A stretch of 44,632 bases of DNA, from assembly GCA_026391555.1 (NCBI GenBank), contig JAPLEB010000045.1, forward strand, positions 1 to 44,632. The letters are read 5' to 3'. The notes under the pieces were generated by a model, which worked only from the letters and a program-made list of their open reading frames with translations, made no database searches and was not told the origin of the DNA. Of the stretch, positions 15,572 to 23,818 are shown piece after piece (position 1 is the stretch's first letter; every line of letters begins with the position of its first letter). The DNA is from Bacteroidia bacterium. Its GTDB lineage: Bacteria > Bacteroidota > Bacteroidia > Bacteroidales > VadinHA17. Position numbers and translations under genes: made by a program.

Positions 15572-16576
15572 ATGAAGTCCGATAAAATTTATTTTTCACT
15601 TGCACTCCTGGTAGTACTCACTATTATTTCATGGGTAACTTCCTGCACTCATGATGCTAAAATTCCTGATATGCCAGAGGTCTGTTTTGAAGGTGATGTT
15701 TTACCAATATTTATTAACAGTTGTGCCAAGTCCGGCTGTCACACCGGACAGGGAGAATCGCGTTTGGCTCTCAACAACTATCTTGATATCAGCCATTCCG
15801 TTGTTCCCGGTAACCCAAATGCCAGCAGACTCTATGGAGCAATAATTGCTACTTCGGGCGAAAACAAGATGCCTCCCAATCAACCTCTTTCACTTACAAA
15901 CAGAACGATAATCCGGTTATGGATCGAACAGGGAGCAAGACTAACACTTTGTCCGGAAATCACGGCTACCGGAGGGGGCAATACCGGCAGTGTTACGGAT
16001 CCTTCCGTAAATCCACGTGCCTGCTTCACACGCGACATCCTCCCTGTGGTCGTATCGCGCTGTGCTAGTACCGGATGCCACGATGCTGCATCCCATAAAG
16101 AAGGATATATCTTTGCAAGTTACACTACCACAATGACAGCTGTCAGTGCCGGAAACCCGGGTAATAGTAAATTGTATCAGGTTATTAAACTTGCCTCAGG
16201 AGAAAATAAAATGCCTCCTTCAGGTAAAAGTCAGCTATCCGTTGCAGAAATCGACTCAATTGGAAAATGGATCGGCTATGGGGCACTAAATGAAAATTGC
16301 GGGGAAGCATGTGATACAATAAACCCGGTTAAATTTTCCACTACAATATGGCCAATAATTCAAACCTCATGCCAGGGATGCCATAGCGGAACTTCTCCTT
16401 CAGGAAATATCCCTCTGGGATCGTATGCCAATGTTGCCACTATTGCATCAGGTGGATTGCTGATTCAATCTCTGAAGGGTACCGGCGTTACCAAAATGCC
16501 ACCTGCTGGTTCTTTCTCAACCTGTAAAATCAGACAATTTGAAATATGGGTCAATAACGGATATTTAAATAATTAG
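15572..16576 (+). CDS. Tri-haem c-type cytochrome lipoprotein with CX4CH motifs
   Basis: 334 residues with a lipoprotein signal (TSC, Cys 25). Three similar ~100-residue units follow. Unit 1 has C51-A-K-S-G-C56-H57, unit 2 C164-A-S-T-G-C169-H170, unit 3 C267-Q-G-C270-H271. Each unit ends in a likely distal Met within KMPP (M100, M214, M309). So two haem sites are CX4CH and one is the standard CX2CH. Each unit also has one Cys before the haem motif (38, 151, 247) and one after it (127, 243, 318), suggesting a disulphide per unit. The fold resembles PSCyt1-type domains. Role inferred: electron transfer at the outer surface of a membrane. The next gene, two bases on, encodes a single unit of the same type. 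Confidence 0.85.
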   Translation: MKSDKIYFSLALLVVLTIISWVTSCTHDAKIPDMPEVCFEGDVLPIFINSCAKSGCHTGQGESRLALNNYLDISHSVVPGNPNASRLYGAIIATSGENKMPPNQPLSLTNRTIIRLWIEQGARLTLCPEITATGGGNTGSVTDPSVNPRACFTRDILPVVVSRCASTGCHDAASHKEGYIFASYTTTMTAVSAGNPGNSKLYQVIKLASGENKMPPSGKSQLSVAEIDSIGKWIGYGALNENCGEACDTINPVKFSTTIWPIIQTSCQGCHSGTSPSGNIPLGSYANVATIASGGLLIQSLKGTGVTKMPPAGSFSTCKIRQFEIWVNNGYLNN

Positions 16577-16578
16577 CA

Positions 16579-16959
16579 ATGATTTATTTGAAGCACAATA
16601 TTGTTCCAATTGTAACATTTGTTACAATTCTATTTTTCTTCGCCTCCTGCTATTACGACAATGAAGAGGCATTATACCCAATGCTCAATTCATCATGCGA
16701 TACAACTAATGTCACCTTCAGCGGAACGATTGTTCCAATTCTCACAAACAGTTGCTATTCGTGCCACTCCGATGCAAATGCAGCATTTGGAGCCAATGTA
16801 CACCTACAGACGATCACTGATGTACAAACAAATTCAGCAAAATTAATTGTTTCAATCCAACAAACCGGGACAAAGCCAATGCCCCCGGGTGGCAAGCTTA
16901 ATACATGCTCAATAACCCAGTTCGATATCTGGATAAAAACAGGAATGCCAAATAATTGA
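16579..16959 (+). CDS. Mono-haem c-type cytochrome lipoprotein
   Basis: 126 residues with a lipobox (FFASC, Cys 24). One cytochrome unit is closely related to unit 3 of the upstream protein: the haem site is C59-Y-S-C62-H63, the probable Met ligand is M101 in KPMPP, and flanking cysteines are C40 and C110. The first mature residues are CYYDNEE, an acidic cluster close to the lipidated Cys as in Bacteroidota surface-export signals, so the protein may face outward. It starts two bases after the previous stop, so the pair is surely one operon and probably arose by unit duplication or loss. Confidence 0.85.
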   Translation: MIYLKHNIVPIVTFVTILFFFASCYYDNEEALYPMLNSSCDTTNVTFSGTIVPILTNSCYSCHSDANAAFGANVHLQTITDVQTNSAKLIVSIQQTGTKPMPPGGKLNTCSITQFDIWIKTGMPNN

Positions 16960-16982
16960 ATTAATATAATTACCTGCATAAC

Positions 16983-17867
16983 ATGAGGCGTTTATCTCTT
17001 GCTTTTCTTTTTTCCCTGATCCCGATTTTGATTATTGCCCAGGATGATTTGATGAATCTTTTAAATCAGAATACTGTACCTGAGATAAATTTCACAACGG
17101 CAACTTTTAAGTCAACGCGCATAATGAATGGCCATTCTATAGAGAGTATGCCTCCCGGACAACTTGATGTAAGGATATCACACCGTTTCGGAAGAATTAA
17201 TTCCGGCGCATATGAGTTTTTTGGTCTCGACCAGGCAAATATGCATTTCAGCCTTGAATATGGGATATTGAAATGGCTGATGATTGGTGTTGGAAGAGGA
17301 TCGTACGAAAAGACTTTTGACGGATTTACAAAGTTCACTTTGTTGAGACAATCTTCTGGTGCCAGGGTTATGCCGGTGTCTGTTTCCGTTTTGTCGTCTG
17401 TTGCACTTAAATCATTAAAGTGGCCGGACCAGACCAGAACAAATTATTTCTCATCGCGGTTATCTTATGTCGCACAGGTACTTATTGCCCGCAAAATCAA
17501 TCAGTCATTTTCAATCCAGTTAACACCATCTTATGTCCACCGCAACCTTGTAGCCACCGAACTAGATCCAAACGATCTCTGGGCTGTTGGTGCAGGAGGA
17601 AGAATGAAGCTTACTAAAAGACTAAGCCTGAATGCGGAGTATTACTATCTGGCAAACCCTAAAAAGTATATGAGCCTGCCGGTTTACAATCCATTATCAG
17701 TTGGTATTGATATTGAAACCGGGGGACATGTATTTCAGCTTTTATTCACTAATTCACTTACCATGATCGAAAAAGGATTTATCGGCGAAACAACAGGCCG
17801 CTGGGGAAAAGGAGATATCCACTTCGGGTTTAATATTTCAAGGGTATTTACGTTGAAGAACCACTAA
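16983..17867 (+). CDS. DUF5777 family outer-membrane beta-barrel
   Basis: 294 residues. A signal peptide (about 1-19, cut after IIAQ) is followed by FKSTRIMNGHSIESMPPGQLDVRISHRFG, the opening typical of DUF5777, and then a regular run of amphipathic strands. The family is known only as a predicted barrel. In this window it sits between two haem lipoproteins and YceI, 23 bases after the cytochrome gene, so a role in passing electrons or a ligand across the outer membrane is a reasonable guess but not shown. Confidence 0.8.
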   Translation: MRRLSLAFLFSLIPILIIAQDDLMNLLNQNTVPEINFTTATFKSTRIMNGHSIESMPPGQLDVRISHRFGRINSGAYEFFGLDQANMHFSLEYGILKWLMIGVGRGSYEKTFDGFTKFTLLRQSSGARVMPVSVSVLSSVALKSLKWPDQTRTNYFSSRLSYVAQVLIARKINQSFSIQLTPSYVHRNLVATELDPNDLWAVGAGGRMKLTKRLSLNAEYYYLANPKKYMSLPVYNPLSVGIDIETGGHVFQLLFTNSLTMIEKGFIGETTGRWGKGDIHFGFNISRVFTLKNH

Positions 17868-17911
17868 AATCCATTAAATTGCATTTCAATAATTAATATC
17901 ATTAAACTACC

Positions 17912-18460
17912 ATGAAACGTTTATTTTTATTACTCTTCTTTTTGAATATCTTTTTTGCAGTCAATGCACAGAAATACATGACCAAGAATGGCTTTATCGG
18001 CTTCTTTTCCCATACACCAATGGAGGATATTAAAGGAGATAACAACCAGGTTGCGGGGGTGCTGGATATTTCAACCGGGGATATGGTTTTTCAGGCACTC
18101 ATCAAATCGTTCCATTTCGACAGGGCTCTTATGGAAGAGCATTTCAACGAAAACTATATGGAGTCGGATAAATTCCCAAAATCAAGCTTTAAAGGAAAAA
18201 TAACAAATCTTTCATCCGTTAATTTTTCAAAGAACGGTACTTATGATGTTACTGTTGAAGGAGATCTTACCATACATGATGTAACAAACAAAATCAGCTC
18301 AAAGGGCACAGTCGAGGTTGTATCCGGGGGAATAAATGCCAGTTCAAAATTCAACATTGTACCGGAAGATTATAAAATAAATATTCCGGGAGTGGTGAGA
18401 GAAAAGATTAATAAAAATCTGGAAGTAACGGTTAAGATGAAATATGAAAACTTACATTAA
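17912..18460 (+). CDS. YceI family periplasmic lipid-binding protein
   Basis: 182 residues. A signal peptide (1-19, VNAQ) is followed by the lipocalin-like YceI barrel: KNGFIGFFSHTPMEDIKGDN, later SDKFPKSSFKG and GDLTIHDVTNKIS, all family landmarks. Known members bind polyisoprenoids such as ubiquinone-type lipids in the barrel. Here it could carry menaquinone or a related lipid next to the cytochromes (inference). Its end overlaps the next gene by 17 bases. Confidence 0.88.
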   Translation: MKRLFLLLFFLNIFFAVNAQKYMTKNGFIGFFSHTPMEDIKGDNNQVAGVLDISTGDMVFQALIKSFHFDRALMEEHFNENYMESDKFPKSSFKGKITNLSSVNFSKNGTYDVTVEGDLTIHDVTNKISSKGTVEVVSGGINASSKFNIVPEDYKINIPGVVREKINKNLEVTVKMKYENLH

Positions 18461-18869
18461 AATTGCATTATTCGTTGTAACATTTATTGCCTTATCTGCC
18501 ATTCTTGCTGCTCTGTATTATTATAACCTGAAGCACACAGATATGGCAAAAGCCAAACCGGATCTTGTTGTCACAGCCACTGTTCTTCAGAAGGCGTTTG
18601 AAGATAATGAGACAGCAGCTTCAATAAAGTATATTAATAAGATAGTTGAAGTTACAGGCAATATTGCTTCAGTAAAGCCGGCCGGGAACAATGTACTAAG
18701 CATTTCTCTTGTAACCGTGAGTGAAATGTCTTCTGTAATATGTACTTTCCCTGCAATTGCCGATCCTTCTAAATTCAGGATCGGAGATGAGATCAGACTC
18801 CGTGGCGAATGTTCCGGTTTTCTTATGGATGTCCTTCTTAATAATTGTGCTGTCATAGAAAATAAGTAG
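18444..18869 (+). CDS. Membrane-anchored OB-fold protein (tRNA_anti-like)
   Basis: 141 residues: a single N-terminal membrane segment (about 6-26), then an OB-type domain (NKIVEVTGNIASVKP, later ADPSKFRIGDEIRLRGECSGFLMDVLLNNCAVIE). Bacteroidota have many such proteins labelled tRNA_anti-like. With the export anchor, nucleic-acid binding is unlikely, and an envelope role is more probable. Two Cys near the end could form a disulphide. It overlaps yceI, indicating coupled translation. Confidence 0.75.
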   Translation: MKTYIKIALFVVTFIALSAILAALYYYNLKHTDMAKAKPDLVVTATVLQKAFEDNETAASIKYINKIVEVTGNIASVKPAGNNVLSISLVTVSEMSSVICTFPAIADPSKFRIGDEIRLRGECSGFLMDVLLNNCAVIENK

Positions 18870-18903
18870 TAATAAATATGCCATATAGAAAAAAACATTT
18901 CCA

Positions 18904-19122
18904 ATGACTATCCCTGTTAAAATACTTATATTTAATAATGAGATTGAAGCGATGCTTCTCGTTGAGATTCTGATGGATAAAGCAATCCCTCACCTTATCA
19001 GGTCATATCATGATTCTGCTTATGATGGACTTTGGCAGACTCAGTCGGGCTGGGGCCATATTGAAGCGCCTGAAGAATATAGGGAAGAAATACTGCAGAT
19101 ATATAACGAAATGTCGCATTAA
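18904..19122 (+). CDS. Small DUF2007-like signal-transducing protein
   Basis: 72 residues with the pattern of DUF2007: an N-terminal strand (VKILIFNNEIEAMLLVEILMD), a turn, and a GWGHIEAPEEYREEILQIY C-terminal helix. Cytoplasmic, no signal peptide. Function unknown; family members resemble a PII-like small domain and are often called putative signal-transducing proteins. It follows the OB-fold gene by 34 bases and may be the last gene of the block. Confidence 0.75.
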   Translation: MTIPVKILIFNNEIEAMLLVEILMDKAIPHLIRSYHDSAYDGLWQTQSGWGHIEAPEEYREEILQIYNEMSH

Positions 19123-19162
19123 ATCATATTATTGCACCAACTGCATTATTAACTATTGTTTC

Positions 19163-19170
19163 TATCTTTG
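19163..19170 (+). promoter_or_regulatory. -7 promoter box for the PAP2-like gene
   Basis: TATCTTTG, 68 bases before the ATG at 19239. No TTTG at the -33 spacing. Confidence 0.45.
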
Positions 19171-19238
19171 TTCAGCATTTATTATTATTACAAATCTTAT
19201 TGTGATAATATTATGATCCACTTTTAAAACACAGGTAA

Positions 19239-19925
19239 ATGAATCATAATTATAAAGTGAAAAACAAACTGTTCTTATTTATTCCCAATATTTTTTATTC
19301 CCTCATCCCGGTTTTCAAAAGCAGGTATCTGTATCTTGGCCTCCTCTCTCTTTTTACAGGAATGGGCTTGAATATTGCATCCCAAACCTATCTCCACAAT
19401 TACATCAGTGAAGGGAAAACACTGCCGATGCTTTCTGATTTAATTCTTGACAACCTTCCTGTTATTAACGTATCACTGATTTATGATATCGTTGCCCTTA
19501 TTCCAATAATCCTTGCTTTTATATATGTGTTCCATAAAAAAGATTATAACAGGATCCCTCTGTTTTTACTGATGATCGGTATCTTTTATATTGTCAGGGG
19601 GATTTTCATCGTTTTAACACCATTCGGAAATCCACCGATGTTTAATGGATCAGACCCTCTTTTTCACGGATTTGCAAACTATGAACTCGGTGTATATCCA
19701 TCGGGGCATGCAGGAGTTGTCTTTCTTTTATTATTGCTTGTGAAAGACAGTGTTTATAAATGGATCTCCGGCATTTGTCTGATTGTTGTAATACTTGCTT
19801 TGTTCCTCGCACACGGACACTACAGCATCGATATCCTTTCCGGAATTTTCTTTGCCTATGCAATCAGGGCCTTTGGAGAAAAACATTTTGCAATGTTTGA
19901 TCTTGGTAAAAGGAAAGAATCTTAA
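19239..19925 (+). CDS. PAP2 / sphingomyelin-synthase-like integral membrane protein
   Basis: 228 residues with about six membrane helices. The catalytic triad of the lipid phosphate phosphatase/sphingomyelin synthase group is in place: PSGHAG (S155, H157) and HYSIDILSG (H194, D198). The HYSID form, with only two signature motifs and no KxxxxxxRP motif, fits the sphingomyelin-synthase C-terminal branch (PAP2_C) better than classical PAP2. Such enzymes move phospho-headgroups between lipids or hydrolyse lipid phosphates. Many Bacteroidota make sphingolipids, so ceramide headgroup transfer is possible but unproven. The stop overlaps the stop region of the convergent corA by four bases. Confidence 0.75.
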   Translation: MNHNYKVKNKLFLFIPNIFYSLIPVFKSRYLYLGLLSLFTGMGLNIASQTYLHNYISEGKTLPMLSDLILDNLPVINVSLIYDIVALIPIILAFIYVFHKKDYNRIPLFLLMIGIFYIVRGIFIVLTPFGNPPMFNGSDPLFHGFANYELGVYPSGHAGVVFLLLLLVKDSVYKWISGICLIVVILALFLAHGHYSIDILSGIFFAYAIRAFGEKHFAMFDLGKRKES

Positions 19926-20956
19926 TTGTCGGATTGCTTCACATTACCTGATTTTCTTTTTTTTTCAAGTCGCTTAATAAGTAATAAATTTAAGACTCCT
20001 AATACCACCATCCCTAAAAGGAAGAGTGGATAAGCAGTCTTCCAGTTTGAAGTACCCGTCATCATCGACCATTCCGACATGCCGCCAATACTTGCAATCA
20101 GAGTCAGGGGCATAAAAATTGTGGCAATCAGGGTAAGTCGCCTTACAGAAGAATTTGTTTCGTTCGACATTTTAGTCATCAGATTGTTAAGAAGTGAAGT
20201 ATATAACTCCATTAAACTGGTTTCAATCTCCCGGTATGTTTCCGTCAGTTCAAAAAATTTAGCCAGGTGATCATAAATATCGCGATAGTGAACTATTGCT
20301 TTTTCAGTGACATAAGGACAATCCAGCCTGCAAATTTTGATTAGTATTTCCCTCTCGTGGAACAAACTTTTTCTCAACATCAAAAGATCTTTTCTCAGAC
20401 GGATAAGCTGCCTGGGTTGAAACTTTTCAACTTCGTTAAGCAATGACTCCTCTGCTTCTTCAAGCTCATCTTCCATATCATCGAATGCTTTGTACTTCTG
20501 ATCAACCAGATAATCGAGTACAATATGCATTAAGAAATCCGGGCCGGCTTTAGCATTTGTATGACCGCTTTCAATAATCACTTCAATATTATTCAAAGGT
20601 TTTCTGGTTCCTGAATTATGCCCGCTGACAGTTATTAGAAAATTCTTGCCAATAAACAGATTTATCTCATCAATAAAAAGTGACCTTTCCGCGTAACTGA
20701 AAGCATTAAAAATAATAAAAGTATTATTCGGGAAATACTCTATCTTAGGAACCTGCTTCTCATCAAAGCAGTCTTCAACAGACAAAGGATGAATGCCAAT
20801 TGTACCTACAAGGGTAGTAAACTCTTCTTTTGAAGGATGATAGAAATTGAACCAGACAAAACCGCCTTCCCTGGATGCAGTAATAGCCTCCTCAAGTGTC
20901 CCGACGCCATAAAATAATCCCGTTGCAGAAAAATGATAGAATTTTGATTCTGACAT
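19922..20956 (-). CDS. corA: CorA family divalent metal channel with GMS in place of GMN
   Basis: 344 residues. A large cytoplasmic N-terminal alpha/beta domain is followed by a long coiled helix (about 145-275), then two C-terminal membrane helices (about 272-290 and 307-328) and a basic tail. The CorA pore signature after TM1 is normally GMN; here it reads GGMSEWSMMTG, with S294 where Asn is expected. Some CorA branches have this form, and the change touches the site that selects hydrated Mg2+, so the transported ion is open (Mg2+, Co2+, Ni2+ or Zn2+ efflux are all known in the family). Single gene on the minus strand. Confidence 0.9.
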   Translation of the reverse strand: MSESKFYHFSATGLFYGVGTLEEAITASREGGFVWFNFYHPSKEEFTTLVGTIGIHPLSVEDCFDEKQVPKIEYFPNNTFIIFNAFSYAERSLFIDEINLFIGKNFLITVSGHNSGTRKPLNNIEVIIESGHTNAKAGPDFLMHIVLDYLVDQKYKAFDDMEDELEEAEESLLNEVEKFQPRQLIRLRKDLLMLRKSLFHEREILIKICRLDCPYVTEKAIVHYRDIYDHLAKFFELTETYREIETSLMELYTSLLNNLMTKMSNETNSSVRRLTLIATIFMPLTLIASIGGMSEWSMMTGTSNWKTAYPLFLLGMVVLGVLNLLLIKRLEKKRKSGNVKQSDN

Positions 20957-21097
20957 AAGACTGATTGTTATAATGTTTAAATCCTCTTTTAAAAATTTAT
21001 TCCAAATTACAACAAATTATGATAATAATTTAAAAGAAATAATACCCTTCCCGGAACATCTTCCATGGTTATTACCTTAGATTGAAAAAATCTTCTG

Positions 21098-21105
21098 TAA
21101 ATTTG
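21098..21105 (+). promoter_or_regulatory. -7 box very close to the lipid kinase start
   Basis: TAAATTTG ends three bases before ATG 21109 and nine before ATG 21115. If used, the mRNA would be leaderless or nearly so. It also shows that the TTG at 21082, further upstream in the open frame, is not the start. Confidence 0.4.
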
Positions 21106-21108
21106 AGC

Positions 21109-22023
21109 ATGAAAATGCCGGTTACGGAAAATACTAATAAAGCTCTGTTTATTCTGAATCCAAATTCAGGGGTGCCTCCTGTTAACTTCATTGTATCAAA
21201 AGAGCTCGATCGTCGTAAAAATGAATTATCTTATATAAAGTCATTGAGTGTTGATGATACAGAATTTCTTATCAAAGAAAATCTTAATAAACATAATGTT
21301 TTTATTGCTGCCGGAGGAGATGGAACTGTCCATACGGTGGCTTCTAAACTGGTTGGAAGTGAAAAGATTTTGGGAGTTTTACCTCTTGGTTCCGGTAATG
21401 GCTTTGCAAAAGAATTTGGATTTAAGCTGAACCTCCGATCGCTTCTCTCTGATATAAAGAAGGCCGACAGCATTGATATCGACGTGATTGAGATAAATGA
21501 TAAGTTATGCCTTAACGTAGCCGGAATCGGTCTCGATAGCTTTGTTGCACATTCTTTTAATGAACTGAAACTGCGCGGTTTCGTGCCATATGTGTGGTTG
21601 ACACTGAAGGCTTTTTTGCAACTCCGACCATTTCATGTAACTATCAAATGCGAGGGAGAAATAATTGTCTCTGAAAAATTATTTGTTCTTACCATAGCAA
21701 ATACAAGACAATTCGGGAATAATGCTTTCATTGCACCTGAAGCACGACCAAATGATGGAAAAATTGATATTGTATTAATTAAACCTTTCCCGAAGATATT
21801 AGGCTCGCTTTTTATAATCCGGCTCTTTACAAAAAGAATAAATAAGTCTAAATATGTCAGGCATATTCAGACAGATAAGGAAATAGTTATTGAGACTGAA
21901 GAAACAAGGTTCCATATCGACGGTGAACCCTTGAAAATTTCAGGTGAGGTCATTGTAAGAATCAAAAGAGAGGCGCTGAAAGTTCTGAGAACGGTTCATA
22001 ATAAATTAATCTGCAATTCCTGA
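21109..22023 (+). CDS. Diacylglycerol/sphingosine kinase-like lipid kinase
   Basis: 304 residues from ATG 21109 (MKM at the start leaves a second ATG at 21115 possible). The DAGKc catalytic domain has NPNSG near residue 20, AAGGDGTVHTVASKLV (the ATP-binding GGDGT) and PLGSGNGFAKEFG, followed by the beta-sandwich C-terminal domain with FHIDGEPL. The enzyme phosphorylates a lipid alcohol on the cytoplasmic face; the substrate (diacylglycerol, sphingoid base or other) cannot be read from sequence. It lies two genes from a sphingomyelin-synthase-like protein. Confidence 0.88.
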   Translation: MKMPVTENTNKALFILNPNSGVPPVNFIVSKELDRRKNELSYIKSLSVDDTEFLIKENLNKHNVFIAAGGDGTVHTVASKLVGSEKILGVLPLGSGNGFAKEFGFKLNLRSLLSDIKKADSIDIDVIEINDKLCLNVAGIGLDSFVAHSFNELKLRGFVPYVWLTLKAFLQLRPFHVTIKCEGEIIVSEKLFVLTIANTRQFGNNAFIAPEARPNDGKIDIVLIKPFPKILGSLFIIRLFTKRINKSKYVRHIQTDKEIVIETEETRFHIDGEPLKISGEVIVRIKREALKVLRTVHNKLICNS

Positions 22024-22053
22024 TCTTAACAAACCGCTTTGGAGGGTCGATAG

Positions 22054-23670
22054 CTAATTCTTCACCTGGTACACCCTCACCCAGTCAATTTCCATGGATG
22101 TCGTTCCTTTTATTGGCTTATCCAAACCACCTGCAAGAATAACATACATGGGCTCCTGTGGCACATCTGTTGTCTGCCTGAATACTACTGTGTCGTTTAT
22201 TTTCCAGACAAGTTTGTCAGAAGTCCATTCAAGGGTGTAGATAAAGAAGTCATTTGAATAGCGTGAGCCGATAGACGTTTTTGAGGTACTCCCTTTAGTT
22301 GAGAAATAGTCGAACCAGACTTTTCCCTTTGATGTCCGGCAGATGTCAATATGAGGTGTGATTTTATCAGCCAGTATCCAGAAAGCACTTTTTGCATTGG
22401 GATCACCTAACTTAATTTTTGCCGTGAATACACCATATTTCTGTCTGAAACTGTTACCGGAATTAATTAAGCCTGAGGTATAGCTGAACTCTTTCGTCGA
22501 AAATCCATTTAATGCCGACCATACTTTACCTGTGACTTTCTGGGGTTTAGTGTTGATTTTAAGAGTACTGCCGGCAAGTTCAAAATTTTCTTTTTCTGTA
22601 TATGCCTGAAGATCTGATTCAACAGAGTATCTGTCTTTCAGTAGCTTCTCGCCCCAGTAGTAGTTTGTGAGCCATTTTTTCGTATCCGGTTTATCTCCGT
22701 CAAACTCATCACTGAATGTCAACTCTCTATTCTTCAGAATATTGAACTTGTCGGAGTCTTTTACCTTGAAATACCAGATAATATCATCACTCTTACTGAG
22801 TTTATCATACTCCTGAACCTCTTTAAACATTTCGGTCTTCTCAAATCTCTTTTTATCAAGGAGATAAACTTTTTTTTCTTTGAACTCTGCTGAGGCTACA
22901 TAATCTTTAAGTTCATTAAATCCAGCCAGCCGTGTTGAACCATCGGTATTAAGATAGTTCGCATATCCTTTCGAAGCCTTAAATTTATAAAACTCTTTTA
23001 TTTCAGAGCTTCCTTTAAGCCTTTTGTATTCAAGAAGTTTTTTATATTCTTCACTATCTTTGAAAGTTATGGGCTTCATGTTCTTTTTTGCAAGGAATTC
23101 GGAAGATTTCATCAGAGCGTCAAGCTCTTCGTATCTTAATACATTTTTAGATTTATTAGTCTCTTCTTTATCCCTGGATTTCAGGAATGACTTGATTTCG
23201 TGATCGGCTTTCAGAACCTTGTATTCAACAAATTTCCGGTATTCATCGGTGTTCCTGAAAGTGACAGGTCTCATTTTTTCCTTCTCCTTAAATTCGGAGG
23301 ACCGGATGAATTTTTCAAGCGTTTCAAATCCGGTGATTTTATCTGAGCCATCCAGGTTTTTAAATTTTTTTATATCATTGCCGGCAATGGTTTTGAAATA
23401 GAGTACAATATCTTTTGCTTTTTGAATAGATAAAAACTCTTTCTCCTTTGAACATTCCTCAGAATTTTTAAACTGAAGGGATTCGATCTCTTTTCTTTTC
23501 TGAATGAAATCTGAAGAATTAACCAATTTGTTCAACTCATTATATTTTACCAACTGATCAGATTCCGAAAAGGTATGGAGTTTCTCAAATTCAGTAATCA
23601 GAGCCTTTTCACCCTGCTCAATTTTAGAAGTCGATGGGATCATTCCCAGTAAAAGCTTGAGACTTGCCAT
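22054..23670 (-). CDS. Four-repeat protein fused to a catalytically dead GH16-like domain
   Basis: 538 residues, no signal peptide. Residues 43-315 are four units of ~70 residues, each with a Y/F-x2-L-x4-S-S/A-E/D-F-x2-K half (e.g. 116-130, 180-194, 251-265) and an F-x-x-S/T-E/D-E-Y-x4-E-Y-x2-L half ending in an I-x2-F/Y-x-K stretch. From ~317 (LTFSDEFDG) to the end (MEIDWVRVYQVKN) runs a complete GH16/laminarinase-like jelly roll. The family's E-x-D-x-x-E active site here reads H440-I-D-I-C-R445, so both the nucleophile and the acid/base glutamates are gone. It should bind carbohydrate or protein rather than cleave glycans. Lack of a signal peptide suggests a cytoplasmic location, unusual for GH16. 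A near -7 box (TATCTTTA, minus strand, 23697-23704) lies 26 bases upstream. Confidence 0.8.
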   Translation of the reverse strand: MASLKLLLGMIPSTSKIEQGEKALITEFEKLHTFSESDQLVKYNELNKLVNSSDFIQKRKEIESLQFKNSEECSKEKEFLSIQKAKDIVLYFKTIAGNDIKKFKNLDGSDKITGFETLEKFIRSSEFKEKEKMRPVTFRNTDEYRKFVEYKVLKADHEIKSFLKSRDKEETNKSKNVLRYEELDALMKSSEFLAKKNMKPITFKDSEEYKKLLEYKRLKGSSEIKEFYKFKASKGYANYLNTDGSTRLAGFNELKDYVASAEFKEKKVYLLDKKRFEKTEMFKEVQEYDKLSKSDDIIWYFKVKDSDKFNILKNRELTFSDEFDGDKPDTKKWLTNYYWGEKLLKDRYSVESDLQAYTEKENFELAGSTLKINTKPQKVTGKVWSALNGFSTKEFSYTSGLINSGNSFRQKYGVFTAKIKLGDPNAKSAFWILADKITPHIDICRTSKGKVWFDYFSTKGSTSKTSIGSRYSNDFFIYTLEWTSDKLVWKINDTVVFRQTTDVPQEPMYVILAGGLDKPIKGTTSMEIDWVRVYQVKN

Positions 23671-23818
23671 TGTTAAAATGTTTTAAGTACAACTGATAAA
23701 GATAAAAAATCTTTCCTTAATAATTGATCTCGATTATTCAAATAATTGTTTTTTAGGAATTCTGAAAGCCTGTACGATAAAAAAAAGAGTTAATTTCGTG
23801 AATGAAAAAATCAACTTC

